A stretch of 64,000 bases of DNA from Bilabrum cf. latius (taxonomy: Eukaryota; Bigyra: Bicosoecida; Bigyra; Bicosoecida): contig OZ237760.1 in the NCBI GenBank assembly GCA_965178125.1, positions 864,315 through 928,314 on the forward strand. The letters run 5' to 3'. Position 1 is the stretch's first letter, and every line of letters starts with the position of its first letter. The notes under the pieces were generated by a model. It did no database searches, was not told the origin of the DNA, and saw only the letters and a program-made list of their open reading frames with translations. Positions 1-12,800 of this stretch are shown piece by piece. Position numbers and translations under genes: made by a program.

Positions 1-1
1 T

Positions 2-337
2 GCCCTCACAGATGGAGTGCCTGGCATCGCGCTGCTCACGGGGGCCGGGCTGCTCGTGGCAGGGGTCCTCTTCGGGCTCGTGCTGTGGGCCGAAGGGGAC
101 GGGGATGCACCGCCAGGGGCAGGGGCAGCCAGGTCGGGGAGGGTGGGCAGGAGAGGAAGGGGTGGGCGAGGTGCTTCCTCAGGGCAGCGCACTGGCAGGC
201 CAACGCTAGGTGGTGCTGGGCGGGGGGTGCGTGCCACCGCTCCTCCTTTCTCTGGCGCTAGCTCTGGCGCTGCTGGCAGCGGAGGGCCTAGGGCAGGCAG
301 GTCGCTGCGAGGGATCGTGGATCGACTGCACGAGTGA
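2..337 (+). CDS. C-terminal part of a putative membrane protein (truncated by window start)
   Basis: The frame is open from base 2 to TGA at 335-337, 111 codons, with the true start outside the window. Near its beginning it has a strongly hydrophobic stretch (GIALLTGAGLLVAGVLFGLV) that reads as one transmembrane helix, followed by a Gly/Ala/Arg-rich tail with no recognisable domain. It would be convergent with the kinase gene that ends at 551. Other frames are also open here because the DNA is GC-rich, so reality rests on the hydrophobic segment and the TGA. No family recognised. Confidence 0.35.
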   Translation, partial: ALTDGVPGIALLTGAGLLVAGVLFGLVLWAEGDGDAPPGAGAARSGRVGRRGRGGRGASSGQRTGRPTLGGAGRGVRATAPPFSGASSGAAGSGGPRAGRSLRGIVDRLHE

Positions 338-550
338 TCCCCGGGTCGCGGTTCGTGGATTCGAAAGGATCGGATTCACAGTTGTTTGTTTTGTTTTTGT
401 ACAGCAGCATTAACCTGGAGACAACATGCAGCATTCGCCTTCCAATCGCAGTGAATTGTCTACTCGGTCGCAGTACAACATGATGGGCTAGATCTGCCAG
501 ATCTTGCCGTGGTAGGGGATCATCACTCCATCCACTAGTAGTACTTCACG

Positions 551-3500
551 TCAGCTACCCTCCGGCAAGGATATCGCATCCCTTGCGTACACCAAGGCTG
601 GCTCCTTGGCAGCCAGCACGCTCGCCCTCGAGCCACTTCCATCCACGGTGCCCTCGCCACTGCCACCCGCGGGGATCGCTGCGACAGGGCTCTAGCCCCC
701 CTCGGCGGGTGCGAGATGGTGCGGCCCTTGAGGCTGCCCGTATGCCCTGGCATTCCGCAGCTTTCTTTTCTTCTCAGCTGGCTTGCCCTCTATAGGTGGA
801 GAACCGCTGCTGCCGCCCGCCGACCTCGACTCAGGTATCGAGCCCCTCACCGAGCCCCCTTGCACGGATCCCTCCATGGATCCCTGCACAGACCCGTGCA
901 TGGACCCGTCAATCGATCCCCTGAAAGAGCTCTCCACGGATCGACTCATCATGGACGCGCCAGTCATGCTGGTGCCTCGGCTCGCAGCCGTGACAGGAGC
1001 CCCGATGAGTCCACCGAGCTCGTGACCAGGATTGCCCGGGGAGCCTCCCGCGGCCTCTCCCCGTCTGCGCCTCGGGGCCTCCTCTGCGTGCGCGTCTAGC
1101 CTAGCTGTCACATCGATGCCTCCACTTCGCTGTGCTTCAGTTGGGTGTGCCGGACCTGGTACCTGGTTCCCGTGATCGGCCTCCAGCTAGCTGTGCCCGC
1201 TCGCCCAGGCCGACTGGCTGCAATACGCCGGGCTCACGGCGAAGGAGCTCCCCTCCCTGCTGGATCCACTTCGCTTGCCCTTTTCGCTTCGGCTTCGGCT
1301 GTCTGACTGCGTGCCCCGCTAGGTAAGGCCCCACTTTGGGAGTTTCCTGAACTGCGAAGAGATGTGCATGGACGCGAGTGAACCGCCTCGGCTGCCAGAC
1401 ATCCCAGAGTGCATGGACGTCTCTGCATCCGAAGCAGCCTCTGCAATGGTTCCAAGGCTCTCTCCTCCATCACCCGGCTCTTCCCCCTGCCCTATGATCC
1501 CTTCGCTCTCGCTGGACCGCGTGGGGCCCTCGGGGACATCGCCATTCGGAATGGGCCTCGGGTGCTGTGTGCTGCCTGCTGGCTTCGATACTCTTGTCTC
1601 CTGCATAGTCAGACGGCGCAGTCCGTTGGCTCCCTTGTCAATCACTATGTCAGTGGGTGCACCGTTGGGAGCGGGCACAGCCTCACCGGCATCACTTGAT
1701 CCGCTGGGCTTGGGCAAGGGCACGAGACCAGCCGCTTCAACCTGCACGGGCAGCTTGCTGCCGCCCGAGTGCGCTGAGCCTGTTTTCTGCTTTTTGTTCC
1801 TGTCGGTAAGTGGATGTGCCCTGCCCGTTGGCCTGGTTCGTGGGGCCGGCAGGGGCACCCGAAGAGAAGGGACTTCCTCAGCTGCTCGCTCGTCCATGAC
1901 GCGGTAGTCGAACCCTTCAATGTACGCGATGGCCTGCTATGCATTTGCAGTCTTCTCGCCATCAGCCGAATTTATCCAGTCCCCATCTGCGACTCTCGAA
2001 TGCGCGCCATTGCCTCTGTCACTGCCATTCCCTGAGTGGAAGATCTCGATGGAGGCGCTCTGCGCAGCTGCCCTCATGCTAGACTCCACGTCCGCGTTTG
2101 TCTTGCGGCTGCTCTCTCTCTTGCGCGGACCTTCCATGATATTCCTGTCACTGGTGGTCTCGGCCTCAGACGCTTGCGTTGTGCCGCTTCCGCTCGAGCT
2201 GCCTGGTACAGTTGAGCCTTTAGCGCGAAGGAAGCGAGCATGCCCGACCGCGGCCTCCCCACGACTGCCCCTGGACGAATTGGACGATGTGCGGCCAGCA
2301 GCAGAGCCAGCCCCAACGACAACCTTGGCTTTCGATGGATTGCGTTCGATTGATTTCTGCGCGACGCGAGCCAGCTGCAGCATGTGGGAGAGTGTCCTGG
2401 CTCCCGCTCGCTTCTGGGCCCGCCCGATCACGCCATCTTTCCGGATGGCAGCTGCCTCTGCCGTAATCTCCCGCCCACCTAGATCTGCAGGAGTGAGTGA
2501 GGCCGCACTACTCGGATGCGTGCTTTTCTCGTCAACGCTGGCCGCCCTGCTGCGATTGAGGAGCCCCCTCGGCGGCCCCCTTCCCACCGGCGAGCCTGCC
2601 CCGCTCTGCCTCCTCCCGAGCCACAGGCCCTCGCCTTTGCGCGCTTTTGCCGCGCTCAATGGCGCTCGCATCGTCGCGAAGCTTCGTCTTCGCATCCGAT
2701 CGGACGGCATGGCTTGCTAGCTCTTCGTCTTGCGGATGCCCCCAGCTGCTTGATGCGGCAGTTGGGGGGCGAGCCGGGACTGCAGCCCCGCCAAAGACAG
2801 CCGCTCGCTGGAGGCAGGAACCCACGGGGGTGTTAGCAGTCTCGCCCTGAGTGCTTGCCAGTCGATTTCCTCGAACCACGGGTGCTCCATCACCTCCTGG
2901 ATCCCATCGCCCCCGAGCCGCCAATGCTCGTTGCAGATGAGCAGCCTCTCCACGAAGTCCAGGCCCTCCTTGGATGGTTTCGGGGGAGGGATCGGGACTT
3001 CTCCGGCGCCAGGGCTTAGCAGACCCTACATAGTGCCGATACTAGATTTCTTCTTGCTCTTCTTGAATTCGGCCTCGTGCATGGACCTGGTACCCTTGAG
3101 CCCTCCCCGACTGGCAGCCATGACCTCGGCAGCGATCTGTGCCTGCTCCTCGCTGTCGTCCAGGGTGCACCCAAAGACCACTCCTATGGAGCGCCACCGC
3201 TTACGCTGGGCTTTGACTAGCACCCGCTGAGCCACGCTCCTCTCTAGGACCGCCTTGGCAGGGATAAAGCTGCGCATGCGCACCATCGTCTGGATGCTCT
3301 CGCGGTCTGCCGGATACGGCCGCGTCCCAAACAGCAGCTAGTGCACCGTCACTCCAAGTGCATACATGTCAGCCATTCGATCGTGCTTGCGGGTGCGGAC
3401 AAACACCTCCGGGGGCATGAAGTGCAAGGTGCCGCTCAGTCCCCGCGAGCTTGGGGCTTCGGCGCTCGATTCTCGGCGCACGCGAGCACTCACCCCAAAA

Positions 3501-4075
3501 TCACCGATGCGAACAAAGCCATCAGAATCAATCATGAGATTTTCAGGCTTTACGTCTCGGTGAATGATGCCACGGGCGTGGAGATCGGCCAAGGCAAGCA
3601 CAGCTTGGGCGGCATAAAATTTTGCAGCGTACTCGGGCAACCGCCCGAACGCCTGCCCGTGTGCCAGCCAGAATAGATCGCCGCCTGTGCATAGATCCAT
3701 GACAAGGTATGCATTTTCTCTGTCTTGGAACGCGAAATGGAGGTTCACGACAGAAGTGCTTCGGCTCGTTGCCTGAAGCTCCCTCTCCAAGACAAGGCGC
3801 CGAACCCGCTTTGGCGAGAGAGTTGACTTGTCAATTACTTTCATGGCATACACGATATTGTTTCGGAGCCATTTGACGGCATACACGGACCCGAATCCGC
3901 CCTGCGATACCAAAAAGAAGTTATGCTGAGGAGCGTGCTAAGGCGCACAGGGAACTCTGCATGGCGAGCAGAGCGTCAGAGCGCCACTCACTGATCCAAT
4001 ACTGCATATTTGCTCAAATTCGTACAGCTTCTTTGCCGATAGTTGGGAGAGTGTGCGCCGATTTGGCTGATCCAT
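551..4075 (-). CDS. AGC-type serine/threonine protein kinase with long disordered C-terminal tail
   Basis: Two exons, 4075-3992 and 3925-551 (66-nt GT-AG intron 3991-3926), 1152 residues, ending in TGA. The start ATG at 4075 opens MDQPNRRTLSQLSAKK. Visible kinase motifs, in order: glycine loop SQGGFGSVYAVK, lysine in YAMKVIDK, HRDVKPEN catalytic loop, DFG, MPPEVF activation-segment end, YALGVTVH, then an AGC-like end (RLGGDGIQEVMEHPWF, EEIDW, PPWVP). The kinase domain is interrupted by in-frame TAGs at 3338-3340 (just after GVTVH) and 3026-3028, with the domain continuing in the same frame; further TAGs at 2717, 1937, 1319, 1187 and 692. The remaining ~750 residues are Ser/Arg/Ala-rich with short GSM/GSV-type repeats and no known domain. 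Substrate unknown. Divergent from the UBA gene. Confidence 0.85.
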
Positions 4076-4347
4076 GCGATGCGAGGTCTGCCCTGTAGGG
4101 TTAGGGGGGTCTGGTCCGTCATACTAGCCTGCAGACGCACCAACACTACTCGTCCCGCACCCCATTACCGCAACTTCGTCGCAAGCACGAATTATTTTTA
4201 GATTCGATCAATAGTGCGTGCCTCTGCCGAAGTTCAGGTCTGCCCTTGAGTCGAGCGCGAAAAGCATCACCGCATCATCAGATCCGGATTTGTGGCCCCG
4301 GGCCGAAGGTTCGGTTCAACAACGAAGTTCCGCCATGCGGCTTGATC

Positions 4348-6755
4348 ATGGATCCCGAACCTGTATTTCGGATACTATCTCGTTGGTTGTTTCAAATGGA
4401 GGAGGAGTATGACTACGATGATGATGAAAACTACGACTATATGGCAGAATATGAGGATAATGCATCGGAGCTTGCCGGAGAAGATGATCTTGGAGAAGAT
4501 GATCTTGATGGCGGCGAGGAGGACTCCCCCGGCGTAGTGACGACCCAAGCCAGCGCGTCTGGGTCCGATGGCGTGGCACTATCTGATGATACCGTGCAGG
4601 TAGCGCAGACGTGCGCAGCTCGGAGGTCTGACAGCGACCAGCCTACTATCGACCGTGCCAACGGCACGCCCGCAATCAAGACAAATGCAACTCCCGAGTC
4701 CCCGCGCACGTGGCAGCAGTATATACTACGTGTTCACGGAACCAATCCATAGGCCGCGAGGGTGATCGGAGCCAGCCCGGACGCTGCCAGCAGGCCGAGA
4801 CATCAGCGCGGAATCCCGTTCTTGAAGCACGTCTCGTTTATTGAATCCCAGGCCTCCCGCCGGCGAGACATGTTCAAGGCTCGGGCCCGATTGGGATACT
4901 TGGCTGGCCTCGCCCGGATGGTTGCACGCCACGATCTAGGCAAGCTGCCGTCGCATGGAGCCCGCCACGCTTCCTCTCGAGCCGGAGCCCACGGCACCCA
5001 CGGGGCCGGCGGCGGGTCAGGCGCGAGCGACCGCCAGCCCACCTCTGGCCAGGTGGCCCGCTGCGTGAGCCAGCTGCGGGAGCACCGCGAGTCCTCTCAG
5101 ATGGTGGCCCGTCTGCTGTCGAGGCCGCTGCCCGAGTGCCTTGTGGCCCTCCGGCACACGGGCTGGGACGAGAACAGGGCCGTGCAGTGGCTGCTGGACA
5201 AGGCGGAGGGTATTGGGAGGGGCTCTGCCTTCTACAGGGAACTACAGGCATTCAGGGCTGCGGTGCGGCAGGACCAGCTGCACCCCCCGAGGGAGGACAC
5301 GGTGAGGAGGCACAGGCCCGAGGCGGTGAGGCTCATGGAGTTCTTCGGGAGGAGCGAGGTGGACGCGATCGTGGCGCTGGACAACAACGCGGGCAGCGTG
5401 GAAAGGTGAGAAGCCAACGATCCCAGCCCCAGTTGGCGACGGTGGTGCAGACGCCCCCGCCAGCTCTCGCCCCTGCTGCCACCCGCCCATGCAAGTGCCA
5501 TTGCCTTCCAACTCTCGCCCCTGCTGCCACCCGCCCATGCAAGTGCCATTGCCTTCCAACTCTCGCCCCTGCTGCCACCCGCCCATGCAAGTGCCATTGC
5601 CTTCCAACTCTCGCCCCTGCTGCCACCCGCCCATGCAAGTGCCATTGCCTTCCAACTCTCGCCCCTGCTGCCACCCGCCCATGCAAGTGCCATTGCCTTC
5701 CAACGTCACCTCCGCACACGCACCTGTGTTTTCCCAACCGCAGAGCGGGAGCATGGCTGTTGTCTAATCCGCAGCTGCCAGCCAGCGATGCCTCCAAAGC
5801 TGCCGAGATCCGGGCTGCCATCCGGGCCATGGACGCACCCGCCCCTCCTGGCTCAGGGTCATCTTCGGACGGCGAGCCCGAGCCCGAGCCCGCGGCAGGG
5901 GCCGGGTCAGGGGCCGGTGCCTCCGCTCCATCGGCCGCCGCGGGGTCCGACGGCGAGGACTGCCCCGAGGTACCCCCCGGAGACAGGGCCCTCGAGTCCA
6001 CTCGCAACGAGCTGGACTCGGTGCGCATGGACCTGCTGTGCGACCACCCGGCCAAGGGCCTGGCGGAGTTTGCGGCCCCCACCGTGGCCAAGGGGGCGAT
6101 GTGCGCGTGGGCCCGCAGTGCCCGTCCCGAGCTGACCGAGGTCGAGGTGAGGGACGCGGGGCACGGGACAGGGCTAGGGGTGGCGCACGTGGGCCAGTGG
6201 ATGCACGCGCCGGAGAGCGGCACCAGGACGTGCGCGGCCCGGCGGTTCGCTTGGCTTCCGAGACGGCTAAGGGGGGGCGTGAGCGTGCAGCTGCAGGCCG
6301 GCCACGCGCGCATGGGTCGCGGGTGCCCCGATGACGCGGAGCCCGTGGCGCAGTTCTGCACCAAGGGTGACTGCTCCGTATTCGTGCTCTTGCCGCAGGC
6401 CATCGCGGCCCAGGGGTATCTGCCCCCGTGGCTGGAGGCCCAGGGTTTTGAGCTGCAGCCCGACTGCGTGGTGGTGGCCTCGCAGGGACGCGACCTGCCC
6501 GCCGCTGTGGCTGCCGGCGGGGTCTTCCGCGGGAGCTCGTTGGATGCGAGCGCATAGGACGTATTTTTGGTGTTCGAGTGCGCGCACGTGGGGCCGCGGG
6601 CTGGGGTGCCGGCGGGGCCGAGGGCTTGGGTGATGGGCAAGAGTGGGACTGGGATCCCACCGAAGTGCTCGCACGACGAGGTCATTGGAAAGGCGAGCAT
6701 GTACGGTGTGGTGGTGGCGCCGCCATCTTCCGGGCGGTTGCGGAAGGAGGTTTGA
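4348..6755 (+). CDS. UBA-domain protein, acidic N-terminus, unknown C-terminal domain
   Basis: Exon 1 4348-5405, intron 5406-5743 (338 nt, holds a minisatellite), exon 2 5744-6755, 689 residues, TGA end. The N-terminus is very acidic and Tyr-rich (MEEEYDYDDDENYDYMAEYE). Residues about 260-290 form a UBA-like helix set (LVALRHTGWDENRAVQWLLD); a second UBA-like segment straddles the intron (VDAIVALDNNAGSVE joined to RAGAWLLSNP), which is why I chose the acceptor at 5743. UBA domains bind ubiquitin, so a role in ubiquitin signalling is inferred. The Cys-containing C-terminal ~250 residues are not recognised. In-frame TAGs at 4750 and 6555. The start is uncertain: 4348 and 4396 are both in-frame ATGs, and an upstream exon is possible. 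Confidence 0.65.
5462..5704 (+). repeat. 48-bp minisatellite, about 5 copies, inside an intron
   Basis: Five nearly perfect head-to-tail copies of a 48-bp unit (containing CATGCAAGTGCCATTGCC) lie inside the intron of the UBA-domain gene. The period is a multiple of three, so all frames stay open through the array and give artificial repeat proteins on both strands. Because the spliced protein is continuous without it, I treat it as intronic. Confidence 0.9.
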
Positions 6756-6940
6756 TCTTGAATCACCGAATGGAGCCCCGCTCTCCAGCAAATCAAATGT
6801 CAGAGGGAAATTGTGGCATAATATGAGCCTCAATCGAATGTACAAAGTCCAGGAGTCAGCCCACTCGTCAACCAATTTCAAGACGCAGCGGCAGCGGTAG
6901 GGCGCTGACCTGGACGGTTCATCGACCCCACAGCTGCGAT

Positions 6941-9606
6941 TCACTTGGGCACGCATGCGATGGATCCGTCCCTGTCCTTGTAGCTTGCGACCGCCTTGAG
7001 GTGGCAGTACATCTTGGCCTGCCCCGCCTCATCTTTGGCGGTGTACCCTCCCATCAACGAGTTGTAGTCAGCGGCGGCGCAGCCCTGCGTGGCCTTGCAA
7101 GCCCCGCAGCAGTCATCCTCCGAAGTGACAATGTAGGTGGCCATGTCGGAGCCATCAAGGCCTGTGTTGGCCTTCCACTCGCAGTCGCTGCTGGGGTCGA
7201 ACGGCGAGGGCTTCGGCCCTGGCTTGGGCGAACTGGAGCACTCGGACTCGTTCTGCATCGAGTGCAGGATGGACGCATGCCAGGCCTCGAACTCGGCCGC
7301 CATCTCTTGCAGCATGGCCGGGTGCTCCTTGGACAGGTCATTCCTCTCGCCCAGGTCCTCGTCCAGGTTGTACAGCTGCGGCTGCCTGCACACGTCCTGC
7401 GTGCAGCTCTTGGACCCCACCACGTACTTCCACGGGCCCTTGCGCAGGCCGAACCCGTGCACGGGGTCTGCGTCAGGCGTGTCGAACATCCAGCCCACGG
7501 TGCGGTTGGGCGGCATACCCTGCCCGGTGAGCAGCGGCATCATGCTGACACCGTCAAAGGCCCAGCCGGACTGGTCCTTCGGGCGCTGCACCCCGTACGC
7601 CTCCATGATGGTCGGCAAGATGTCCGTGGTCACCAGCAGGTCCCAGCTCTCTGCCCCCTGGCCCTGCCTGACTACCCTGGGCCACGAGATCACGCTGGGC
7701 ACGCGGTGCCCGCCCTCGTAGATGTCGCGCTTGCGGCCCCTCAGGGGTCCCGCGCTGCCGGGTCCCTCCTCGGGCCGGTGCTCAGTGCCCTAGCAGATGC
7801 CCAGCGGCGGGCAGTTCTCCTCGGGGCCGTTGTCAGTGGCGAGCACTGTCATGGTGTTGTCGCTGTAACCACGCTTGTCCAGCGCGCGCATCACCCTGCC
7901 GATCGCCGAGTCCAGCTCCGTGAGGCAGGCGTAGAAGTCCAGCTCCGTGTCCGTGTACGGCTCCCCGACGGGCGGCTTGCACGTCTTGTTGGCGGCGCAG
8001 TCTGCCCTGGCCTGGGTGGTTCCGATGAATGGGATGTGGCAGTTGTGGAAGGAGATCTGCGCCACGAAGGGAGCCCCCTCCCGGCGGTCCAAGAACCTCT
8101 CGAAGCTGTCCGTGAGGTACTCGGTGTCGTCGATGGGAGTGGGCCACGTCAGGTTGGTCACCCCGTGCTCGGACTGCTCGTCGTCCCACCAGTAGTTGAA
8201 GCAGCAGCCGCGGGGGAGGTTGGGGCCACCCGGGTTCGTGCCGCCGTTGCAGTGGGTGGGCTTGCCGTAGTGCCCGTAGTCCACGTTCTTGATCCACTCC
8301 TCGTTGCACTGGTAGTTGAGGGTGGCGGTGGGCGCCACCTCCACTGTGGCGTTCATGTGATCGAAGCCGTGCGAGATAGGGGAGGAGACGCGGCCCCCGT
8401 ACCGAGCCGAGTCGTTGTAGAAGCTGCCGAGGTGCCACCTGCGTAGTATTATAAAGCCAGGAGATGCTTTGGGTAGCAGGGACACGCTGCGGCACAGGTG
8501 GGGCAGGTGAGAGACGAGTGCACGATACATTCACACTGACTCACTTGCCCTGGAAGAAAGATTCAATGCCCAGCCCCGCAGCACGGGCAGCGTCCCCGAT
8601 GGTGTACGTGTGCTGTGGCGCAAACTCGAAGTCTGGGACGCACTCGGTCATATCACTGCGAGAGGTGTTGCAGCTAGCTCTTGGCGTCTGACGGATGCAT
8701 CCCTACGGAATCGAGGCAGCGCGCGCATGATGCCTTCCATGTAAGGTCTCACGAGCAGCCGTAAACATAATCTACGCAATCTCTGAAATGGTTGCGGCCC
8801 TGCGAAGAGCGACTTGGGTTTGGAATCCCGCGAGCTCTGAGAGTGTGTAGACAATCTACTAGCAAAGTGCGCAGGGTCGTGCCGCAATGCTGAAGACGAG
8901 AGATTCTTACGGTTAGAATGGTTGCTCTGGTCGGACTACATACTGTCCCACCACTGTGCATATCTTCCAGAATAATGGAGCCTTCTCGCCTCGCCCATGC
9001 GTCGATATTAGGCGTGGCAGCGGTGCTGCGGCACAGGCTTACGGATTATCAGGATTATACTCAAAAGGTGAACATACAACTGCTTGCTCGCATAGATGCC
9101 ACGAATGCTGTAAAGACTGCAGACAGAACCTCGCGCGTTGTGGTAGATCCAGTTGCGCGTGTGGGTGCTCTCACCCGTTGTTGAACCCAAAGTCAGCCCT
9201 GCGCAGTGTGTCGCAATAGTATGTTGAAGGGTTGCGTGAGTGCATGTTGCGGGGGGCGCATCACAAGTATGCAGGGAGGCGCTGCCGTCCCACCGCGAAA
9301 GCTACCGAAGCAACTAGTATTTTGGACAGCCAAGGGCATTTTCAAGCAGGTTGCGCAGTGCAAGTGCGCCTCACCAGCCAATATCATCCCCGAGAAGTAC
9401 CTGCAACCGAATGGATTAACATTGACTTAGAATGCAGCGTGTGCTTCGTGTTTCTGCGAGCGAAGCCGTCCCGTCGGCTAAGGTCCGGTCCTTCAGTCAA
9501 CACGTGCTCTTACCAGGAAACTGGGGGTATCGCTGGCAGATGCAGCAGATGTAGAAAACGGTAGATGCGCCAAGCATAGCGCCGCTGGTACGATAAGGCT
9601 GCGCAT
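6941..9606 (-). CDS. Secreted arylsulfatase (formylglycine-dependent sulfatase)
   Basis: Seven exons join in frame: 9606-9514, 9400-9375, 9198-9175, 9025-8911, 8799-8753, 8655-8545, 8438-6941; every intron is GT-AG and 75-176 nt. 637 residues, TGA end. It begins with a signal peptide ([15 protein letters not shown]). The metal-binding Asp pair is in [17 protein letters not shown], and the catalytic Cys77 is in [15 protein letters not shown], the CxPxR motif whose Cys becomes formylglycine in this family. GKWHLG and ATDNGPE further support the fold. A single in-frame TAG at 7790-7792 (about residue 355) lies between TDNGPEE and the conserved [16 protein letters not shown], so it cannot be the end. 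The C-terminal ~100 residues are a Cys-rich, PAN/apple-like module that may bind glycans. Predicted to hydrolyse sulfate esters outside the cell or in the endomembrane system. Confidence 0.92.
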
Positions 9607-9828
9607 GGTCCCAATGCAGCGTACTACTGAAGCATTTGGCGAACGACGGTTGGTGAACTTGTGCGATATAATCAACTTTGGCACCTTACAGGATCCAAGT
9701 GCGCGACGAACCCAGGCTTGGCCCAGGCCTGCTTCGAGTCCAGCGATGGCGAAGCTGTGCACGTTGGGTCGAATCAATCAGCGCGGCAACGTCCACGAGC
9801 CGCAGCATGCGCTACTAGAAGCCCCTGG

Positions 9829-12800
9829 TCAGCAGCAGCAGTAGCAGCTGCCAAAGCAGCAGGAGCCTCTCCCGCTTGCCCCTTTGGCCACCCCCGGTAG
9901 CCCGTGCTCGCTCGTCTCCTGCCGCGCCGCGATCACCCTCACTCCTCTCCTCAGCGGCGTCACCACGTCCTGCACCTCCTCGGGCACCAGGGTCAGTAGC
10001 TCCCGAGCGGACTGCAGGGACTCTTGCAGGGTGCTAGCCTGCGGCCAGTAGTAGAGAGCTACGGCCAGGGCGAAAGCAGAGGCAAATACCCAGGTGACTG
10101 CGGTCACAACGCGGTCTGTCTGCGCCAGTATGTCCTCCACGTCGCTGTTCATCGCCAGGAAGGAGAGAATGAAGGCGTCCCGCATGTGGGGATGCTCAAG
10201 CTGACCCATGGCCAGCAGCCTCTCCCTGTTCTCCACAGTGTCCATGTCCACGCCCTCGATGACAAGCCCATCCACCGTGCCCCCATCCACCTCAGCAGCC
10301 CCCTCGTCCGCCACCACCTGTGACCTCAGCTCCCTGGCGATGGACTGCAGAGAGGCCACTCCCGTCAGGAGCCCTCGAGACAGCGCGCCGCTGTCCACCA
10401 CCACGCAGGCCGCCAGCTGCATCTGCGGGTCGTTGGAGTACGAGTCGTAGATACTCGTGATGTTGGCCTCCCGCAGCAGCAGCGGCAGCCGCTCGTCGCC
10501 GACCCCCGCGAGCTCCGTGCCCCCGACCTGCTCCCCCACATCCAGCCTGAGGTTGGCGGGATCCAGCCACCTCTGCTTCGAGTGCCCCGAGGTATACACC
10601 TCCGTGCACGCGTCCTCCCTAAGGAGCTTGAAGGCAGAGGAGGACTCGTCCAGCGGGGGCAGGTAGATGGACACCGACGTGTACTCAGTGCTGGCAGTGC
10701 CTCCGAACTGCACCAGCCGCGCCTGGCTCGTGAGGCTGGCATCCCTTTCGACCAAATCCATGACAGCCTGCTCCTGATCGGAACTGCCTGCCTCCTGCAG
10801 CACCACCTCGATGCTGTCTCGGACCAGAACCATGGCATCCAGTGCAGTGCTGGTGACAGCCTGCATCCGGCGAGTAGTCAGCTCGGCCGCCAATATCTGC
10901 GCCCGGAGATACAGCACGTTGAACAGCAGCAGCCCCACCACCAGGATCACAGGAGACATGAACATAGACACCTTGTTACACACAAAGTTTGAAGAGGTCG
11001 AATGAGGCCGTCCCGCCGGCGGGATGGGTCCATCCCCAAACGCATACCCCTACCTCAACCTGCCTCCCCCCAGCGAATTCGGGACACCTGCGCTGCCTCC
11101 TCTGATCGGCATCTCCGGTTCTACCTGGCTCAGATGGTGTGCATGTCGAGCCGCTTCATCTTCGGGCTTGTCGTGGCGCTCCACCCCAGACACATCCGCA
11201 GATCCCGCACCCTCCCCCTTGGGATCATCCATCTGGCCCAGCTCAACGAAATGAACATGGCCGCTGACGGCCTTCCTCTCGGAATGCTTCCACTCTAAGT
11301 TGCCCCCACCATTGTGTTGCCTCCCTGCAGCGTGTGCAGCCACACGTCGATTGACCTGCTTCTCGGCCGCCCGCAGCACGGCGCGATATTCCTCGTCCTC
11401 GTCCTGTTGCTGCACAAACATTTGCTTCTCCCTCTCTTCGTCCTGCAGACCCACGCCCCGCTGACCCATGAGCATGCCGCCCTGCTGACCGTTTCCGCCG
11501 AGCCCCTCCACTCCGATCAGATCCATCGCCGCCTCGGCATCATCGGTGGCGGCCAGCAGCCGCTCCAGCCCGGCCTGCGAACGGTCTCTCAAAGTCTTTG
11601 CCAGACGCCGCGGGATGTGCAGCAGCAGCATGGTAACGGCCTAGGTGCGCTCCGATACGTTACGAACCGCCAAATAGAAGATAGGCATGGCCACCAGCAC
11701 ACATAGAGAGAATGCCACGCAACCCGCGATAATGAGTTCCAGCTGCACGCGCGGCATCATGTCGACAAGGTCCTGGTTGCGGAGGGCCTGCGAGTGCAGC
11801 ATGCTGTCCCGGAATGCCACATAGTTGAGCGCGAGGAACCGCATCTGGACCGAGTTCACCTCATTCATCTCTTCGATCGGCAACTGGGCCAATCTCTCCA
11901 CGGCCGCGTACATGTCGATGGCCAGGTCGTTGAGGCTGGCGAGCCGCTCGGTGGTGTGGTTGGAGCGCCCCGATGCCGCTGGCTGCTGCACCACGATCCT
12001 GTCTTCCAGTTCAAAGGCAAATGCAGACTCTCCTCCGTCCTTCTGGAGCTCGAAGAGAATGTCGTGGTGGTAGATCATGTGCCCAATGTACGACACCATG
12101 TGAGCCACATCGTACGTGGGCTGGTTTGGCTGCACCCCAGCCTTGATACGGTCGTACATCTGGAGAGGAAAGGAGGTATTCGGGTCGTAGTGGTCGCACT
12201 AGGAGCACGTGTAGTCGCTGTACCTGTCTAGCTCGGCAACATACGTCATGGCATGCTCGTAGTCCAGGCTACGGGCAGCTGACTGCATCAGTCCATTGGT
12301 GTGGTTGCCAACCCTCCTGATGGCATCGTCCAGCCACACCATCTGCACCACGCCAATCATGAACACGGCGATAGTCAGACCCAGTAATGTATACCTTGTA
12401 TTTACAACTTCCGGTTCAGTCTTTGTAGCCAGCTGGTGGATGTGTCTCCGCACCGCGATGCTCGCCTAGGACCCCATGCTGGCCAGCGACTCGGCGCCCC
12501 TGGGCCTAGAGGCACCTCCGACGGAGGGCATAGAGTTCCGTCGAAGAGGTTGCTAGCTCGCGCGCGACTGTCCTGGCCAAGCACGCGCCATACCTCCGGT
12601 AGGCGACTGCTGCACCGTCAGTGCAGCTAGAGCGGTCCCACCGAACCGGCTTGCTGGGGCGGCATGGTTGTCGCTGATGCTGCCTCTCCTGTGACCGCGT
12701 AAGCGGTGCTTGTCGGTGCGGGCCGGTCGATCGCGCGCGTCGTGCTGCAAACTGCTGCGTCTACCGCGCCCATGCGGGTGGCGCAGGATGCCGTGCAGGT

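Noticed and set aside
5136-5760. Repeat protein encoded by the 48-bp minisatellite (frames on both strands)
   Set aside because: The array is in an intron whose removal restores a UBA-like domain; the frames are open because the period is a multiple of three.
7001-8446. Long plus-strand frame of 481 codons
   Set aside because: Antisense shadow of the sulfatase, whose conserved motifs are on the minus strand.
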